Origin: Methyloversatilis sp. XJ19-49
GTDB lineage: Bacteria; Pseudomonadota; Gammaproteobacteria; Burkholderiales; Rhodocyclaceae
Assembly: GCF_024580145.1 (NCBI RefSeq)
Contig: NZ_JANINI010000021.1
Location: forward strand, 1-33,995
Direction: 5' to 3'
DNA length: 33,995 nt
Shown: piece by piece, positions 8,317 through 18,518 of the stretch
How the letters are laid out: every line of letters starts with the position of its first letter
Numbering within the stretch: position 1 is the first letter of the stretch
The notes under the pieces: generated by a model
Database searches by the model: none
Seen by the model: only the letters and a program-made list of their open reading frames with translations
What the model was told of the DNA's origin: nothing
Position numbers and translations under genes: made by a program

Positions 8317-10137
8317 TTGCACAGGCTCCTGCAACTGCGCGGCCGGTTTACCCGCTGGCCGCTTGCAGCCTTTGTGTGCCTGTTCGTCTGCCTGTCTGCG
8401 GTCGGTGCTGCCGAGTCGGCTGTTGGCGATGCGGCGGTGGGCGACGACATGCCGGACCGGCTGCCGGATGACAACCCACCCGCAGCGGCTTTCGGCCGCC
8501 TGCCGCTGCGTCCGAACGCGCTGCCGGACGACGTGAACGACATGCTCGAACGTCACGCGCGTTCGCTGGTGCTGCGCGAGGCGCTGACCGACGAACGTGC
8601 GCAGCGCCGGCTGCTGCGTCGGGTGCGGCGCGAGGTGACCGACCTGCTGTCGACCGAAGGCTATTTCACGCCGAAGATCGAGATCGACGGCGACCCGCCC
8701 GCACTGGCCATCGAACCGGGGCCGCGTGCGGTCATCGGCCGCGTCGACATCGAATTCGAGGGGGCGGTGGCTGAACGCGCCGAGCGACGCGACGAGCTGC
8801 GCCGCAGTTGGCGGCTGGCCGAGGGGCAACCGTTCCGCCAGTCCGACTGGTCATCGGCCAAGCAGAACCTGCTCGATGAGCTGACCTCGCGCGACTACGC
8901 CGCCGGCGCACTCATCGAAAGCCAGGCCGAAGTGGATGCGGCCGCCGCGCGGGTCGACCTGCGGCTGCGGCTCGACAGCGGTCCGGCTTTCCGTTTCGGC
9001 GACATCGAAGCGACCGGACTGGCGCTGCACGACCTCGATCTGGTGCGCCGCTACTCGACCGTGCGCGCCGGCGATCCGTATTCCACCGACGCCCTGCTGG
9101 CGTTCGAGCGCGCGCTGCTGTCGTCGCCCTACTTCGGTTCGGCGCAGATCAGCGTCGATCGCGATCCGGCCTCGGCCATCGCAACACCGGTGCGCGTCGC
9201 GGTGGCCGAAGCCAGTTCGCGCCGCCTGTCGTTCGGCGCCGGCCTGAGCAGCAACACCGGCTACCGCGCCGAGGTGGCCTGGTCGGACAACAATCTGTTC
9301 AAGCGCTCGTGGCTGTTCAATACCGCCGTACGGCTCGAACAGCTGCGCCAGATCGCCTTTGCCGACGTGCTGCTGCCTCCGGCCGCCGACGGCTACCGCG
9401 ACAGTTTCGGCGCGCTGGCCGAAAACGCGGATATCCAGGAGCTTGTGACCAAGCGCGTCGGCATCGGTGCGGTGCGCGCACGCATCCGCGGCAACATCGA
9501 AATCCGCCATTCGATCAGCCTGCAGCGCGAGCAGCGCGAAATAGACGGTCTGGTCACCAGCACGCAGAAGTCGCTCGCACTGAACACCTCCTGGACCTGG
9601 CGCGAGGTCGATGACCCGTTCGATCCGCGCAGCGGCTGGGTGCTCAATGCCCAGGTCGGCGGCGGCGTCAAAGGCTTGCTGTCCGACACCAATTTCCTGC
9701 GTACCTACATGAAGGCACAGTGGTTCATACCGGTCGGCGAGCGTGACCAGATCATCCTGCGCGGCGAAGCCGGCCTGACCAGCGGCAAGGCCGACGCGTT
9801 GCCGCAGGATTTCCTGTTCCGCGCCGGCGGCGCGAACTCGGTGCGCGGTTACGACTACCTTCAGCTTGGCGTGCGCGAAGGCAACGCCATCGTCGGTGGC
9901 CGCGTACTTGGCGTGCTCAGCGCCGAGTACGTGCACTGGTGGTCGCATCAATGGGGCAGCGCCGTCTTTGTCGACGCGGGTGACGCCACCGACAGCCGCA
10001 AGGATTTCGACTTCGCCTATGGTGCCGGAGCCGGCGTGCGCTGGCGTTCGCCCGCCGGCCCGATCGCGTTCGACATTGCCTACGGCGAACGCGAACAGAC
10101 CTGGCGGCCGCATTTTTCGCTCGCCATTGCCTTCTGA
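8317..10137 (+). CDS. tamA: TamA, outer-membrane Omp85-family translocation and assembly protein
   Basis: Protein of 606 aa from the Omp85 superfamily. TamA inserts in the outer membrane and partners TamB in delivering autotransporters and phospholipids. The N-terminal signal peptide has its hydrophobic core at about residues 15-31 and is followed by POTRA domains (to about residue 290). A C-terminal beta-barrel carries the SVRGYDY motif and ends in a phenylalanine. The start is unusual: the only codon that leaves a full signal peptide is TTG at 8317, the codon directly after the TGA of the FKBP gene in the same frame. No in-frame ATG precedes the hydrophobic core. It overlaps tamB by one base (TGATG). 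Confidence 0.93.
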   Translation: MHRLLQLRGRFTRWPLAAFVCLFVCLSAVGAAESAVGDAAVGDDMPDRLPDDNPPAAAFGRLPLRPNALPDDVNDMLERHARSLVLREALTDERAQRRLLRRVRREVTDLLSTEGYFTPKIEIDGDPPALAIEPGPRAVIGRVDIEFEGAVAERAERRDELRRSWRLAEGQPFRQSDWSSAKQNLLDELTSRDYAAGALIESQAEVDAAAARVDLRLRLDSGPAFRFGDIEATGLALHDLDLVRRYSTVRAGDPYSTDALLAFERALLSSPYFGSAQISVDRDPASAIATPVRVAVAEASSRRLSFGAGLSSNTGYRAEVAWSDNNLFKRSWLFNTAVRLEQLRQIAFADVLLPPAADGYRDSFGALAENADIQELVTKRVGIGAVRARIRGNIEIRHSISLQREQREIDGLVTSTQKSLALNTSWTWREVDDPFDPRSGWVLNAQVGGGVKGLLSDTNFLRTYMKAQWFIPVGERDQIILRGEAGLTSGKADALPQDFLFRAGGANSVRGYDYLQLGVREGNAIVGGRVLGVLSAEYVHWWSHQWGSAVFVDAGDATDSRKDFDFAYGAGAGVRWRSPAGPIAFDIAYGEREQTWRPHFSLAIAF

Positions 10138-13100
10138 TGAACGTGCCCGATCAAGCCCCGCAACCCGACACGCCGCGCCGCAGCCTGCGCGCGCGCAGCC
10201 GTGTGCGCGGCACCGGTGTCGCCCTGACCGACGTTGCACTGATCGCGCTGCCGATGCTGCTGATGTACTGGCTGCTGGCGTCCTCCGGTGGCCTGCGCGC
10301 GATCGCCGCCGGCGCGCAGTGGGCGGTACCGGCGCTGCAGTCGGTCAAGGTCGAATCCGGCAGCCTGTGGTCGGCGCCGCGGCTGGCCGAAGTGATCTAC
10401 GACGACGGCACGCTGCGCGCCGAAGCCACATCGCTGGCGCTCGACTGGGCGCCGGCCGCGGCGCTGTTCGATCGCCGGCTCGACATCGCGCGCCTGTCAG
10501 CGGGGGATGTGCGCATCGCCACGTCGTCCAGTGACGCGCCGCCGACCACGCCCTCCAGCCTCGCGCTGCCGTTCGCGCTGAAGGCACGGCTCGACATCGG
10601 GCGCATCGTGCTCGCCGAGTACTCGGCGCCCGATGTCGACGGCATCGTACTGACCGACGTCAAGGCGGCCATCGACTCCGACGGCGTGACGCATCGGCTG
10701 GACGAGGTCGCCGTGACCACGCCGTGGGGCGCGCTGGCGGGTGCGCTCGCGCTGGTCGGCGACGCGCCGTTCGCGCTGTCCGGCGAACTGGCTTTCACGG
10801 CGCAGGATTACTCGGCGACCGCCGTGCTGGGCGGCACGCTGGTCGACGGCGCCACCGCTGCGCTGCGCGCCCGGGGTTTCGGTCTGTCCGGTCAGGCCGA
10901 CGTCAGTGCCCGGCCCTTCATCGAACAACCGCTGACCGCGCTCAGGCTGGCGCTCGACGAATTCGATCCGCAGCGCCTGAACGCCGCCGCCCCGGCCGGT
11001 CGCTGGACGGTCGAGGCGGATCTGCAGTCGCGCGACGGCGCGGCGCTTGCCCTGACCGGACCACTGACGGCGCGCAACCGCGAAGCCGGGCGCATCGACA
11101 AGAACCAGCTGCCGGTGCGTGCGTTGTCGGCGCAGGTCGAGGCGAGCCCGACACAAGTCGATCTGCGCGACCTGCTGATCGAGCTGTCCGGCGGTGGCGA
11201 CATCCGCGGCACGGCTGGCTGGCGTGCCGAGGGCGATCTGCCGGTGCACGCGGCGCTGGTGCTGCGCGATGTGGATACCGCCGCGCTGCATGGGCAGGGG
11301 CTGGCGACGAAACTGGGCGGACGCATCGACATCAGCGCGTCGGGCGAGCGCCAGCAGTTCGACGTTGCACTGACCGACCGCGGCGCCAGCCGCATCGCGC
11401 TCGATGCGCGTGGCGACGTGGCGCAGCAACTGCTCACGCTGGAAAGCGCCCGGGTGTCGGCGCGCGGCGCCGAATCCACGCTGTCCGGCACGCTGAAGCT
11501 GGACGACACGCTCGCCTTCCGGCTGGCCGGCGCATTGCAGAAATTCGATCCTTCGGCGTTCGCACGCGTGCCGGCGGCCAGCCTGTCGGCGAAATTTTCC
11601 GCCAACGGTCAGATCAAGCCGCAGATCGACGCGCAGGTGGCGCTCGACTTCGCGCCCAGCACGTTGATGGGCGAGGCACTGGCGGGTGCGGTCAAGGGGC
11701 GGCTGCAGGGCAGGCGACTGTCGGAGGTCGATATCGCACTGGACTGGGCGGGCAACCGGCTGGCCGCGCAGGGCGCATTCGGCGGCCGCGCCGGCAAGGC
11801 GGACGACATGCTCGACTGGTCGCTGGACGCGCAGCGTCTGGCACCGCTGCGTGCGCTCACCGGGCTGGAACTGGCTGGTCGCATCTCCGGCAGCGGTCGG
11901 CTCGCCGGTACGCCGGAGGCGCCTTTCGGCACGCTGACGCTGGCCGCGCGCGCGCTCCGGCTGGGTGAGCTGGGCAGCGTGGCCAGCGCCGACGTCAGTG
12001 CCGAACTCGCGCCCGGTGCCGACGGGCGCATGACCTTGAAGCTGATGGCGGCCGATCTGCGCAGTCCGTCCGCACCGGCGCCCATCGAGGCCGTGCAGCT
12101 GGACATCGATGGCACGCGCGCGGCGCATCGCCTGTCGGCCAGCGTGAAACTTGCCGATCAGCCGGCGGAACGCGGCGATGCGCCGCTGCGCCAGTCGCTC
12201 GATCTTGCGGCGCGGGGCGCCTTGCTGTCATCCGGTGACGGCCCGTCGTGGGCCGGGCGCATCGACCAGCTGGTGCTGGTGCTGTCGCCCGAACTGAGTG
12301 CCACGCTGGTCCGCCCGGCGTCGCTGTCGGCGTCGGCGCAGCGTGTAGCGCTCGACGAAGCGACGCTGGCGCTGACCGGCGGCGGCGAAGTGGTGCTGGC
12401 GCGCACGCTGTGGACGCCGGAGCGCTTCGACGCCAGCGGTCGCATGCGCGGCTTTCCGCTGCGCCTCGTCTGGCGCGACCGCGAAGCCGGTATCGCAGTG
12501 CGTGCGCCGCTGAAGCTGGGTGCCGATTGGGCGGTCGGCGCCGCGCTGACCGGCGACGCAGGGTTGAGCGGTCGGATCGCCGTGTTCCGTGAAAGCGGCA
12601 ACGCGGTCCTTTCGGGCGAAGGCCGGGTCGAACTTGCGTTCAGCGAGGCGCGCGCGCAGATCGATTTCGCCGGCCAATCGGCGGCCGTCACGGCACGCAT
12701 CGCAGGCCCGGACATCGGCCAGCTGCAGGCAGCGGTGCGCGTGCCGCTGCGCCATGCCGGCAGTCTGTGGCTGCCCGACCTCGATGCACAGACCACCGGC
12801 GACGCAACGCTAGACGTGCCGACGCTGAACTGGATCGGTCGCGCGCTGCGGCTCGACATGACAACCGCCGGCAGCCTGAAGGCCAACGTGAAGATGGCCG
12901 GGCGGCTGCGTGCGCCGGAGCTGTCGGGGCGCATCGATGGCGACGGCCTGACGTTCCGGCTGGCCGACGAAGGCCTGCGGCTGGAGCGTGGCAGCCTGCG
13001 CGCGACGTTCGCCGGCGACCGGCTGAATCTCGACGGCCTGAGCTTCGAAAGCGCCAATGTACGCGCGCCGGCCGATCCACGTCTGAATGCCGCGGCGTTG

Positions 13101-14141
13101 ACGAAGGAGCCGGGCCGCCTCGCTGCGCGCGGCACGGTCGATCTGGCCACGGTGGCAGCAGACATTGCGATCGAGGTGCGCCGCTTCGTGCCGCTGCAGG
13201 GCGGCGAGCAGTGGCTCATGCTGTCCGGTGACGGCAGCGTGCGCGGGTCGGCCAAGGCCGGCATTGCGCTGCAACTGGCGCTGACGGCCGACGCCGGGCT
13301 GTTCACCGTGCCGGAGCAATCGCCGCCGACGCTCGGCGACGACGTCGTGATGAAAGGTCGCAACGGCGGCGGCGCAAGCGGCCCGCCGCTGGCGCTGCAG
13401 ATCGATGTCGATCTGGGTGAGCGGCTCTATTTCAAGGGGCGCGGGCTCGATACGCGGCTGGCCGGCCAGCTGGCGCTGCGCGATCAGGGGCGCGGCATCA
13501 GCGCCACCGGCAACATCCGCACGGTGGGTGGCCGCTATCGTGCCTATGGCCAGAACCTCGACATCGAACGCGGCGTCGTCAGTTTCCAGGGCTCGCTGGC
13601 CAATCCGGGGTTGAACGTGCGCGCCATCCGCCCGAATCTGCCGGTGCAGGCCGGCGTTGAAGTGAGCGGCACCGTGCAGCGGCCGCGCGTGCGGCTGGTA
13701 TCCGACAGTGCGATGCCGGACTCGGAAAAGCTGTCGTGGATCGTGCTTGGCCGCGGTCAGGAAACGGCGCGCGGCTCCGATCTGTCGCTGCTGGCCACGG
13801 CCGCCGGTGCGCTGCTGGGCGGCGAGGGCGAAGGCATCACCGGATCGCTGGCCCAGGCGCTCGGTCTCGACCAGATCGCCCTGACCCAAAGTTCGATCGC
13901 CAGCGGTCCGCGCAGTCAGGTGGTCAGCAGTTCGCAGCGCAGCAGCACGACGGTCGGTGGCCAGGTGGTCAGCGTCGGCAAGCGGCTGACCAACAATGCG
14001 CTGCTGTCGTACGAGCAGGGCGTGGCCGGCGCGACCAGCGTGGTCAAGCTGACCTGGACACTGACCCGCCATCTCGCGCTGATCGGCAGCACCGGCACCG
14101 AACAGGCGGTCGATGTGCGCTACGTCTTTTCGTTCAAGTGA
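10137..14141 (+). CDS. tamB: TamB, inner-membrane-anchored translocation and assembly protein
   Basis: Protein of 1334 aa, the length of the TamB/DUF490 family. One N-terminal membrane anchor (about residues 27-48) is followed by a very long periplasmic beta-rich region of repeated short strands. A conserved C-terminal TamB domain contains GGRYRAYGQNLDIERG and the terminal VDVRYVFSFK. TamB-type proteins form a hydrophobic groove spanning the periplasm that carries lipids, and join TamA through the C-terminal domain. The start codon overlaps the tamA stop, which supports coupled expression. The long opposite-strand frames across this gene are GC-driven shadows. Confidence 0.93.
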   Translation: MNVPDQAPQPDTPRRSLRARSRVRGTGVALTDVALIALPMLLMYWLLASSGGLRAIAAGAQWAVPALQSVKVESGSLWSAPRLAEVIYDDGTLRAEATSLALDWAPAAALFDRRLDIARLSAGDVRIATSSSDAPPTTPSSLALPFALKARLDIGRIVLAEYSAPDVDGIVLTDVKAAIDSDGVTHRLDEVAVTTPWGALAGALALVGDAPFALSGELAFTAQDYSATAVLGGTLVDGATAALRARGFGLSGQADVSARPFIEQPLTALRLALDEFDPQRLNAAAPAGRWTVEADLQSRDGAALALTGPLTARNREAGRIDKNQLPVRALSAQVEASPTQVDLRDLLIELSGGGDIRGTAGWRAEGDLPVHAALVLRDVDTAALHGQGLATKLGGRIDISASGERQQFDVALTDRGASRIALDARGDVAQQLLTLESARVSARGAESTLSGTLKLDDTLAFRLAGALQKFDPSAFARVPAASLSAKFSANGQIKPQIDAQVALDFAPSTLMGEALAGAVKGRLQGRRLSEVDIALDWAGNRLAAQGAFGGRAGKADDMLDWSLDAQRLAPLRALTGLELAGRISGSGRLAGTPEAPFGTLTLAARALRLGELGSVASADVSAELAPGADGRMTLKLMAADLRSPSAPAPIEAVQLDIDGTRAAHRLSASVKLADQPAERGDAPLRQSLDLAARGALLSSGDGPSWAGRIDQLVLVLSPELSATLVRPASLSASAQRVALDEATLALTGGGEVVLARTLWTPERFDASGRMRGFPLRLVWRDREAGIAVRAPLKLGADWAVGAALTGDAGLSGRIAVFRESGNAVLSGEGRVELAFSEARAQIDFAGQSAAVTARIAGPDIGQLQAAVRVPLRHAGSLWLPDLDAQTTGDATLDVPTLNWIGRALRLDMTTAGSLKANVKMAGRLRAPELSGRIDGDGLTFRLADEGLRLERGSLRATFAGDRLNLDGLSFESANVRAPADPRLNAAALTKEPGRLAARGTVDLATVAADIAIEVRRFVPLQGGEQWLMLSGDGSVRGSAKAGIALQLALTADAGLFTVPEQSPPTLGDDVVMKGRNGGGASGPPLALQIDVDLGERLYFKGRGLDTRLAGQLALRDQGRGISATGNIRTVGGRYRAYGQNLDIERGVVSFQGSLANPGLNVRAIRPNLPVQAGVEVSGTVQRPRVRLVSDSAMPDSEKLSWIVLGRGQETARGSDLSLLATAAGALLGGEGEGITGSLAQALGLDQIALTQSSIASGPRSQVVSSSQRSSTTVGGQVVSVGKRLTNNALLSYEQGVAGATSVVKLTWTLTRHLALIGSTGTEQAVDVRYVFSFK

Positions 14142-14197
14142 CGGTTTTCCACAACCGGGTCGACATGCTGCGCTGCAGCAGCGTACGAAGGGTCAAT

Positions 14198-14215
14198 TAA
14201 CGCGTTATCTATAAA
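14198..14215 (+). promoter_or_regulatory. Palindrome and possible -10 element before the diguanylate cyclase gene
   Basis: In the 160-bp gap after tamB, a perfect 10-bp palindrome TAACGCGTTA (14198-14207) is followed two bases later by TATAAA (14210-14215), about 87 bp ahead of the cyclase ATG. The gap is much more AT-rich than its surroundings, with A- and T-runs near 14243-14265. I read this as a promoter with an overlapping operator-like palindrome. No good -35 is visible, so the call is tentative. Confidence 0.3.
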
Positions 14216-14301
14216 GTTGGGTGATCGGCGCACGTAAACAAATGAAAAATTTCTTTTTCTATTTGCGCATCGCCGCGACTTGAGTCAAGAGTGACCGATA
14301 G

Positions 14302-16689
14302 ATGAACCTTTCGTCCCCTGTTAATGGGCTGCGTAAGACCGCCCTGTTGACGCTGCTGCTAACCGGCGTCACGGGTGCAACTCTTTCCTGGATGGCCTGG
14401 CAAGCCCTGCGTGCGCAGGAACGGATGCAGGCGCAAACCCGTTTCGATCGCAGCGTGGGCGAGGCCGAGCGCGCGCTGACCGAAGCCATGGCCGACTACG
14501 AACAGTTGCTGTGGTCCGGTGTTGCCCTGTTTTCCGCTTCGTCGACCGTGACGCGCGACGAGTGGCGGGCGTTTGCCCGTGGAATGCACCTGGACACGCG
14601 CTTTCCCGGCCTCAAGGGCTTCGGTTTTGCACAAGTGCTGACGCCCGTTGAACGGGCCGCACACGAGGCGGCGATTCGGGCTTCGGGGCAACCCGGTTAC
14701 GCCATCCGTCCGGCCGGCGAACGCGACGTGCTGACCACCATCGTCTATCTCGAACCCGATATCGGTAACAATCTCGATGCCATCGGTTACGACATGTATT
14801 CTGAGACGGTACGTCGCGCGGCGATGGATCGTGCGGCAGACACCGGCAGGGCGGCACTGTCGGGCGCTGTTACGCTGGTGCAGGACAGAGCGGCACCCCA
14901 GCCTGGCGCATTGATGTTCGTGCCCGTCTATCGTACTTCGCGCGGGCTGCATACCGTCGAGGCGTATCGTGCGGCGCTCCGTGGCTTCGTCTATGCGCCG
15001 TTCCGCATCAGTGATCTGGCCCACGCGGCACTGGATGACCGCGCAGTCGACATGGTGCTTGAGCTGTTCGATGGCGTGGCCACTGACGAATCGGCGCTGC
15101 TGTACGAGCGTCGCCGTGCGGTGCTGACGAATCTGGGGACTTACACCCCAAGTTTTGTCGAGACGCGCCCGATCGAAGTCGGCATGCGCCGCTGGACCTT
15201 GCGCTTCACGACCTTGCCGGCATTCGACGTGGCTGCTCCGGCGAGCAAGGCCAATCTGGCCGCGGCCGCCGGTTTGGGGCTGACCGTATTGCTGTGCAGC
15301 ACGCTGGCTGCCGTATTCGGTCTGCGAAGCCGGGCCGAAAATCTGGCGTATCGCATGTCGGTCGCCCATCGCGAAAGCGAGGCGCGCATGCGCTCGGTCA
15401 TCGAGGCGAGCGCGGAAGGCATCCTGATCTGCGATGCCACGCCGGCGTCGCGCGTGCTCGGTGCCAATCCGGCGATCGGCAACATGCTCGGCATCGAAGC
15501 CAGCCTGCTGCAGGGCATGCCGCTGACGCAGCTTTTTTCGAGTCACGGTGACGTGACGCTGAAAAGGCAACTGAGCGATATCCGCCATGGCGACCGGCGG
15601 CTTCTGCGCTGCAACGTGAGCGCCGAGCATGCACACGGAGGCGTACGCAAGATAGAGCTGGCCATCACGGCCACCGAAGAGGAATCCGAAGGGCCGCGCC
15701 TGATCATCATGGCGACCGACCTGACGGAACTGCTGGATGCGCAGCGTGCGGCGAGCGAATCCGACCTGCTCAATCAGGCGATTCTGGAGCACGCGCCGTT
15801 CTGCGTGATCGCCACCGATACGGCTGGCGTCATCCAGTCGATCAATCCGGCCGGCGAACGGCTGCTCGGCTATACGCGTCACGAACTGGTGGGTGTCGCC
15901 ACGCCGGAGCTGCTGCATCTGGACACCGAAATGCATCAGCGCAGCGCGCAGCTGACGGCCGAAAAGGGTGTGCCGGTGCGCGGTTTCGAGGTGTTCGTGC
16001 TGCCGGTGCGCGAAGGCGGTGTGGATGAGCGGGAATGGACCTATGTGCGCAAGGACGGCGTACATGTGCCCGTCAATCTGGCCGTCAATGCGCTGCGCGA
16101 CGCGCACGGTGACATCCATGGCTACATCTGTTTCGCCTACGACATCACCGAACGGCGGCGCACCGAGGCCTATGTCCGCCGGCTGGCGCACCACGATACG
16201 CTGACCGGCCTGCCGAATCGTCTGCTGCTGAGCGAACGCTTCGAGCGTTCGGTCGAACGGTCAAAGCACACTGGCTTGCGGACCGCGTTGATCATGCTCG
16301 ATCTCGATCATTTCAAGGACATCAACGACACTTTGGGGCACCATGCCGGCGATTCAGTGTTGCGCGTGGTCGCCGAACGCTTGCTGGCCACCGTGCGCGT
16401 CACCGATACGGCCGCTCGGCTGGGGGGTGACGAATTCGTCGTGCTGCTCGAAGACGTCGACAATGCGGAAGTCGCCGGCGAGATTTCCCGCAAGATCGTG
16501 CAGGCGCTGTCCGCGCCGATGGAGGTCGCCGACCTGTCGCTGACGGTCACGCCGAGCATCGGCATCGCGCTGTCTCCCGATCACGGCCTTGAACTGGAAG
16601 ACGTGCTGCAGCGCGCCGATACCGCGATGTACCGTACCAAGCAGTCGGGCCGCAACGGCTTCACGCTGTACGAACCCGGCCACGCCTGA
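14302..16689 (+). CDS. Membrane sensor diguanylate cyclase (CHASE-PAS-PAS-GGDEF)
   Basis: Protein of 795 aa that makes the second messenger cyclic di-GMP. A membrane helix at about 13-36 is followed by a periplasmic CHASE sensor (about 80-300, with [10 protein letters not shown] and the [14 protein letters not shown] stretch) and a second helix at about 317-341. Two PAS domains (about 357-480 and 485-618) precede a GGDEF domain (about 625-790). The active-site motif GGDEF is intact at 708-712. RVTD at 699-702, five residues upstream, matches the product-inhibition I-site RxxD. No EAL domain follows. The ligand of the CHASE domain is unknown. It ends 17 bp from the convergent lapA-like gene. 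Confidence 0.93.
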   Translation: MNLSSPVNGLRKTALLTLLLTGVTGATLSWMAWQALRAQERMQAQTRFDRSVGEAERALTEAMADYEQLLWSGVALFSASSTVTRDEWRAFARGMHLDTRFPGLKGFGFAQVLTPVERAAHEAAIRASGQPGYAIRPAGERDVLTTIVYLEPDIGNNLDAIGYDMYSETVRRAAMDRAADTGRAALSGAVTLVQDRAAPQPGALMFVPVYRTSRGLHTVEAYRAALRGFVYAPFRISDLAHAALDDRAVDMVLELFDGVATDESALLYERRRAVLTNLGTYTPSFVETRPIEVGMRRWTLRFTTLPAFDVAAPASKANLAAAAGLGLTVLLCSTLAAVFGLRSRAENLAYRMSVAHRESEARMRSVIEASAEGILICDATPASRVLGANPAIGNMLGIEASLLQGMPLTQLFSSHGDVTLKRQLSDIRHGDRRLLRCNVSAEHAHGGVRKIELAITATEEESEGPRLIIMATDLTELLDAQRAASESDLLNQAILEHAPFCVIATDTAGVIQSINPAGERLLGYTRHELVGVATPELLHLDTEMHQRSAQLTAEKGVPVRGFEVFVLPVREGGVDEREWTYVRKDGVHVPVNLAVNALRDAHGDIHGYICFAYDITERRRTEAYVRRLAHHDTLTGLPNRLLLSERFERSVERSKHTGLRTALIMLDLDHFKDINDTLGHHAGDSVLRVVAERLLATVRVTDTAARLGGDEFVVLLEDVDNAEVAGEISRKIVQALSAPMEVADLSLTVTPSIGIALSPDHGLELEDVLQRADTAMYRTKQSGRNGFTLYEPGHA

Positions 16690-16706
16690 GCGGGCGGCGC
16701 GCGGCG

Positions 16707-17141
16707 TCAGGCGCGTCGCTCGCCGAGACTGCGGTCCAGCTTGTCTTCGACCTCACCGATGGCCGCCGCGAGCGAATTCACCGATTCGGCCGTCGTCTGC
16801 TGCATGGCCGCGCGCAACTCGGCGAATTCTTTCTGCATCGCAGCGTTCAGTTCGGTGAAGCGCGATGCTTCGGCCTGATCAGCCAGCAAGCGCTGCTCGC
16901 GCAGTTCCTTGGCATGACGGCGCGCTTCGAGCAGGGTGGAGGTGTGCAGCGTGAGTGTGTAGGCGCCGAGCAGCACCAGCAGCAAGGTCGTGGCACCGAG
17001 CAGGATGATGCCGGCCGGTGCGTTGATCGTCGCCACCAGCAGCGACACCTCGACCGGCATGACCAGCACGCTCCAGTTGGCGATCACGAAGGCGGCGAGC
17101 AGGCCCATCACCAGTATTCCAAGTGCGCCGAGCAGTTTCAT
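16707..17141 (-). CDS. LapA-domain membrane protein
   Basis: Small protein of 144 aa with two membrane helices (about 4-22 and 38-62) joined by a short loop containing NW, the layout of the LapA/DUF1049 family. A charged coiled-coil tail (about 70-144) rich in Glu, Ala and Leu follows and should be cytoplasmic. In E. coli, LapA is linked to lipopolysaccharide assembly control with LapB; no lapB is seen here, so the role is open. The ATG at 17141 has an AGGAGA ribosome-binding site; a longer in-frame start at 17192 lacks one and would precede the first helix with polar residues. It lies 69 bp downstream of the MFS gene on the same strand and may share its transcript. Confidence 0.8.
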   Translation of the reverse strand: MKLLGALGILVMGLLAAFVIANWSVLVMPVEVSLLVATINAPAGIILLGATTLLLVLLGAYTLTLHTSTLLEARRHAKELREQRLLADQAEASRFTELNAAMQKEFAELRAAMQQTTAESVNSLAAAIGEVEDKLDRSLGERRA

Positions 17142-17210
17142 CAGTGTTCTCCTTTTATTGTCATCGCACCATTGTCGTGCATGACCAGCCATACCGCCAT
17201 CGGCATCCGC

Positions 17211-18410
17211 CTACGCCGGCGCTGCAGCCGGCTGCATGCGCGCCTCGCGGATCGGCAGATTGACCAGCGCCGCGATGGTCGCGAGCAGTGCATCGGCATA
17301 CCACATCCACAGGTAGTTGCCGGTGTGCTCGAGCGCCAGCCCGCCCAGCCAGGCGCCGAAGAAGCCGCCGATCTGGTGCGACAGCAGCGTGAGGCCGAAC
17401 AAGGTCGCAAGATAGCGCGTGCCGAACAGCTTGCCGACCACGCCGGCAGTCGGCGGCACCGTGGCCAGCCAGGTCACGCCGAGACCGATGGCAAACAGGT
17501 AGAAGGTCCATTCGGTCTGCGGCGACGCCAGGTAGATCAACACCAGCACAGCACGCGACGCGTACATCCAGAACAGGATCATCTTGCTGCGCCAGCGGCC
17601 GACCGCCCAGCCGGCCAGCAGGCTGCCGGCGATGTTGGCCAGCCCGATCAGCGCCAGCGCACTGCTCGCCACTTCGGCCGGCAGGCCGCACAGCCCCACC
17701 TCGCCCGGCAGATGGGTGATCAGGAATGCGATGTGAAAGCCGCAGGTGAAGAAGCCGGCATGCAGCAGCAGGTAGCTGCGGTCACGCAGCGCATCGCGCA
17801 CCGCGTGACGCAGGCCGCCGCTGCCATCCGGCGCGGCATGACTGACCACCGGTTCGCGTGCCCGCAGGGCGCGTGCCAGCGGCAGTGCGGCCAGCGCCGC
17901 GATGGCCAGCGCATACATCGCTCCCATCCAGCCCACGGTGGTGATGAGCTTCTGTGCCAGAGGCGCAAACACGAACTGGCCGAGCGAGCCACCGGCGTTG
18001 ATGATGCCGGCCGCCTGACCGCGTTTCGCCGAATCGAGCTTGCGCGAGGCGGCGCCGATCAGCACCGAAAAGCTGCCGGCGCCGGAGCCGGCCGCCGACA
18101 GCACGCCGAGCGCCATCATCATGCCGAAGCTGCTGTCCATGAAGGGCGTGAGCGCGCAACCCAGCGCCAGCACGATCAGCCCGGTGGCCAGTACGCGGCC
18201 CGGCCCGTAGCGATCGGCCACTGCGCCGGCCACCGGCTGTATCGCCCCCCAGACGAACTGGCCGATCGCCAGCGCCAGGCTCAGGCTGACGATGCCCAGA
18301 CCGGTGGAGGTATTGATCGGCGAAATGAACAGGCCGGACGACTGGCGCACGCCCATCGTGACCATCAGCAGCAGGGCGGCGTAAAGCACGGCAGACAGGG
18401 CGGAGGGCAT
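17211..18410 (-). CDS. Major facilitator superfamily transporter
   Basis: Integral membrane protein of 399 aa with about 12 hydrophobic segments. The loop motif [13 protein letters not shown] after the second helix is the MFS signature (motif A). It is most like the general anion/organic acid or CynX/oxalate-formate-like group, but the substrate cannot be read from sequence. I chose ATG at 18410. It lacks a clear ribosome-binding site, and the sequence just upstream is the repeat array at 18421-18451, which points its CTTG heptamers toward this gene. A TTG at 18440, itself inside the array, is an alternative start. It is divergent from the ynfA-like gene. Confidence 0.87.
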   Translation of the reverse strand: MPSALSAVLYAALLLMVTMGVRQSSGLFISPINTSTGLGIVSLSLALAIGQFVWGAIQPVAGAVADRYGPGRVLATGLIVLALGCALTPFMDSSFGMMMALGVLSAAGSGAGSFSVLIGAASRKLDSAKRGQAAGIINAGGSLGQFVFAPLAQKLITTVGWMGAMYALAIAALAALPLARALRAREPVVSHAAPDGSGGLRHAVRDALRDRSYLLLHAGFFTCGFHIAFLITHLPGEVGLCGLPAEVASSALALIGLANIAGSLLAGWAVGRWRSKMILFWMYASRAVLVLIYLASPQTEWTFYLFAIGLGVTWLATVPPTAGVVGKLFGTRYLATLFGLTLLSHQIGGFFGAWLGGLALEHTGNYLWMWYADALLATIAALVNLPIREARMQPAAAPA

Positions 18411-18420
18411 GGGAAGACAG

Positions 18421-18518
18421 GTGCAAGGTACAAGATGCAAGGTACAAGGAAATGCGTCGCCGCGCGCACCTTGAACCTTGTACCTTGCCCCTTGAATCTT
18501 GGAGCTTGTATCTTGAAT
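18421..18518. repeat. Head-to-head arrays of a 7-bp CTTGNAY repeat
   Basis: On the plus strand, 18470-18518 holds seven consecutive 7-mers: CTTGAAC, CTTGTAC, CTTGCCC, CTTGAAT, CTTGGAG, CTTGTAT, CTTGAAT. On the minus strand, 18448-18421 holds four in the opposite direction: CTTGTAC, CTTGCAT, CTTGTAC, CTTGCAC. A GC-rich spacer of about 21 bp (18449-18469) separates them. The two arms can pair into a long imperfect hairpin. Each arm points at the start of a divergent gene (MFS to the left, ynfA-like to the right). I do not recognise this as a named repeat family. Confidence 0.9.

Noticed and set aside
10497-12128. 543-residue minus-strand frame inside tamB
   Set aside because: Low-complexity Arg/Gln/Ala-rich translation antisense to a convincing TamB; no start signal or motif.
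14168-14185. Hairpin TGCTGC/GCAGCA after tamB as a terminator
   Set aside because: The stem is only 6 bp and no T-run follows; termination cannot be supported.
18421-18518. CRISPR array
   Set aside because: Repeat unit is only 7 bp with no spacers of regular length and no cas genes; it is a short tandem repeat.
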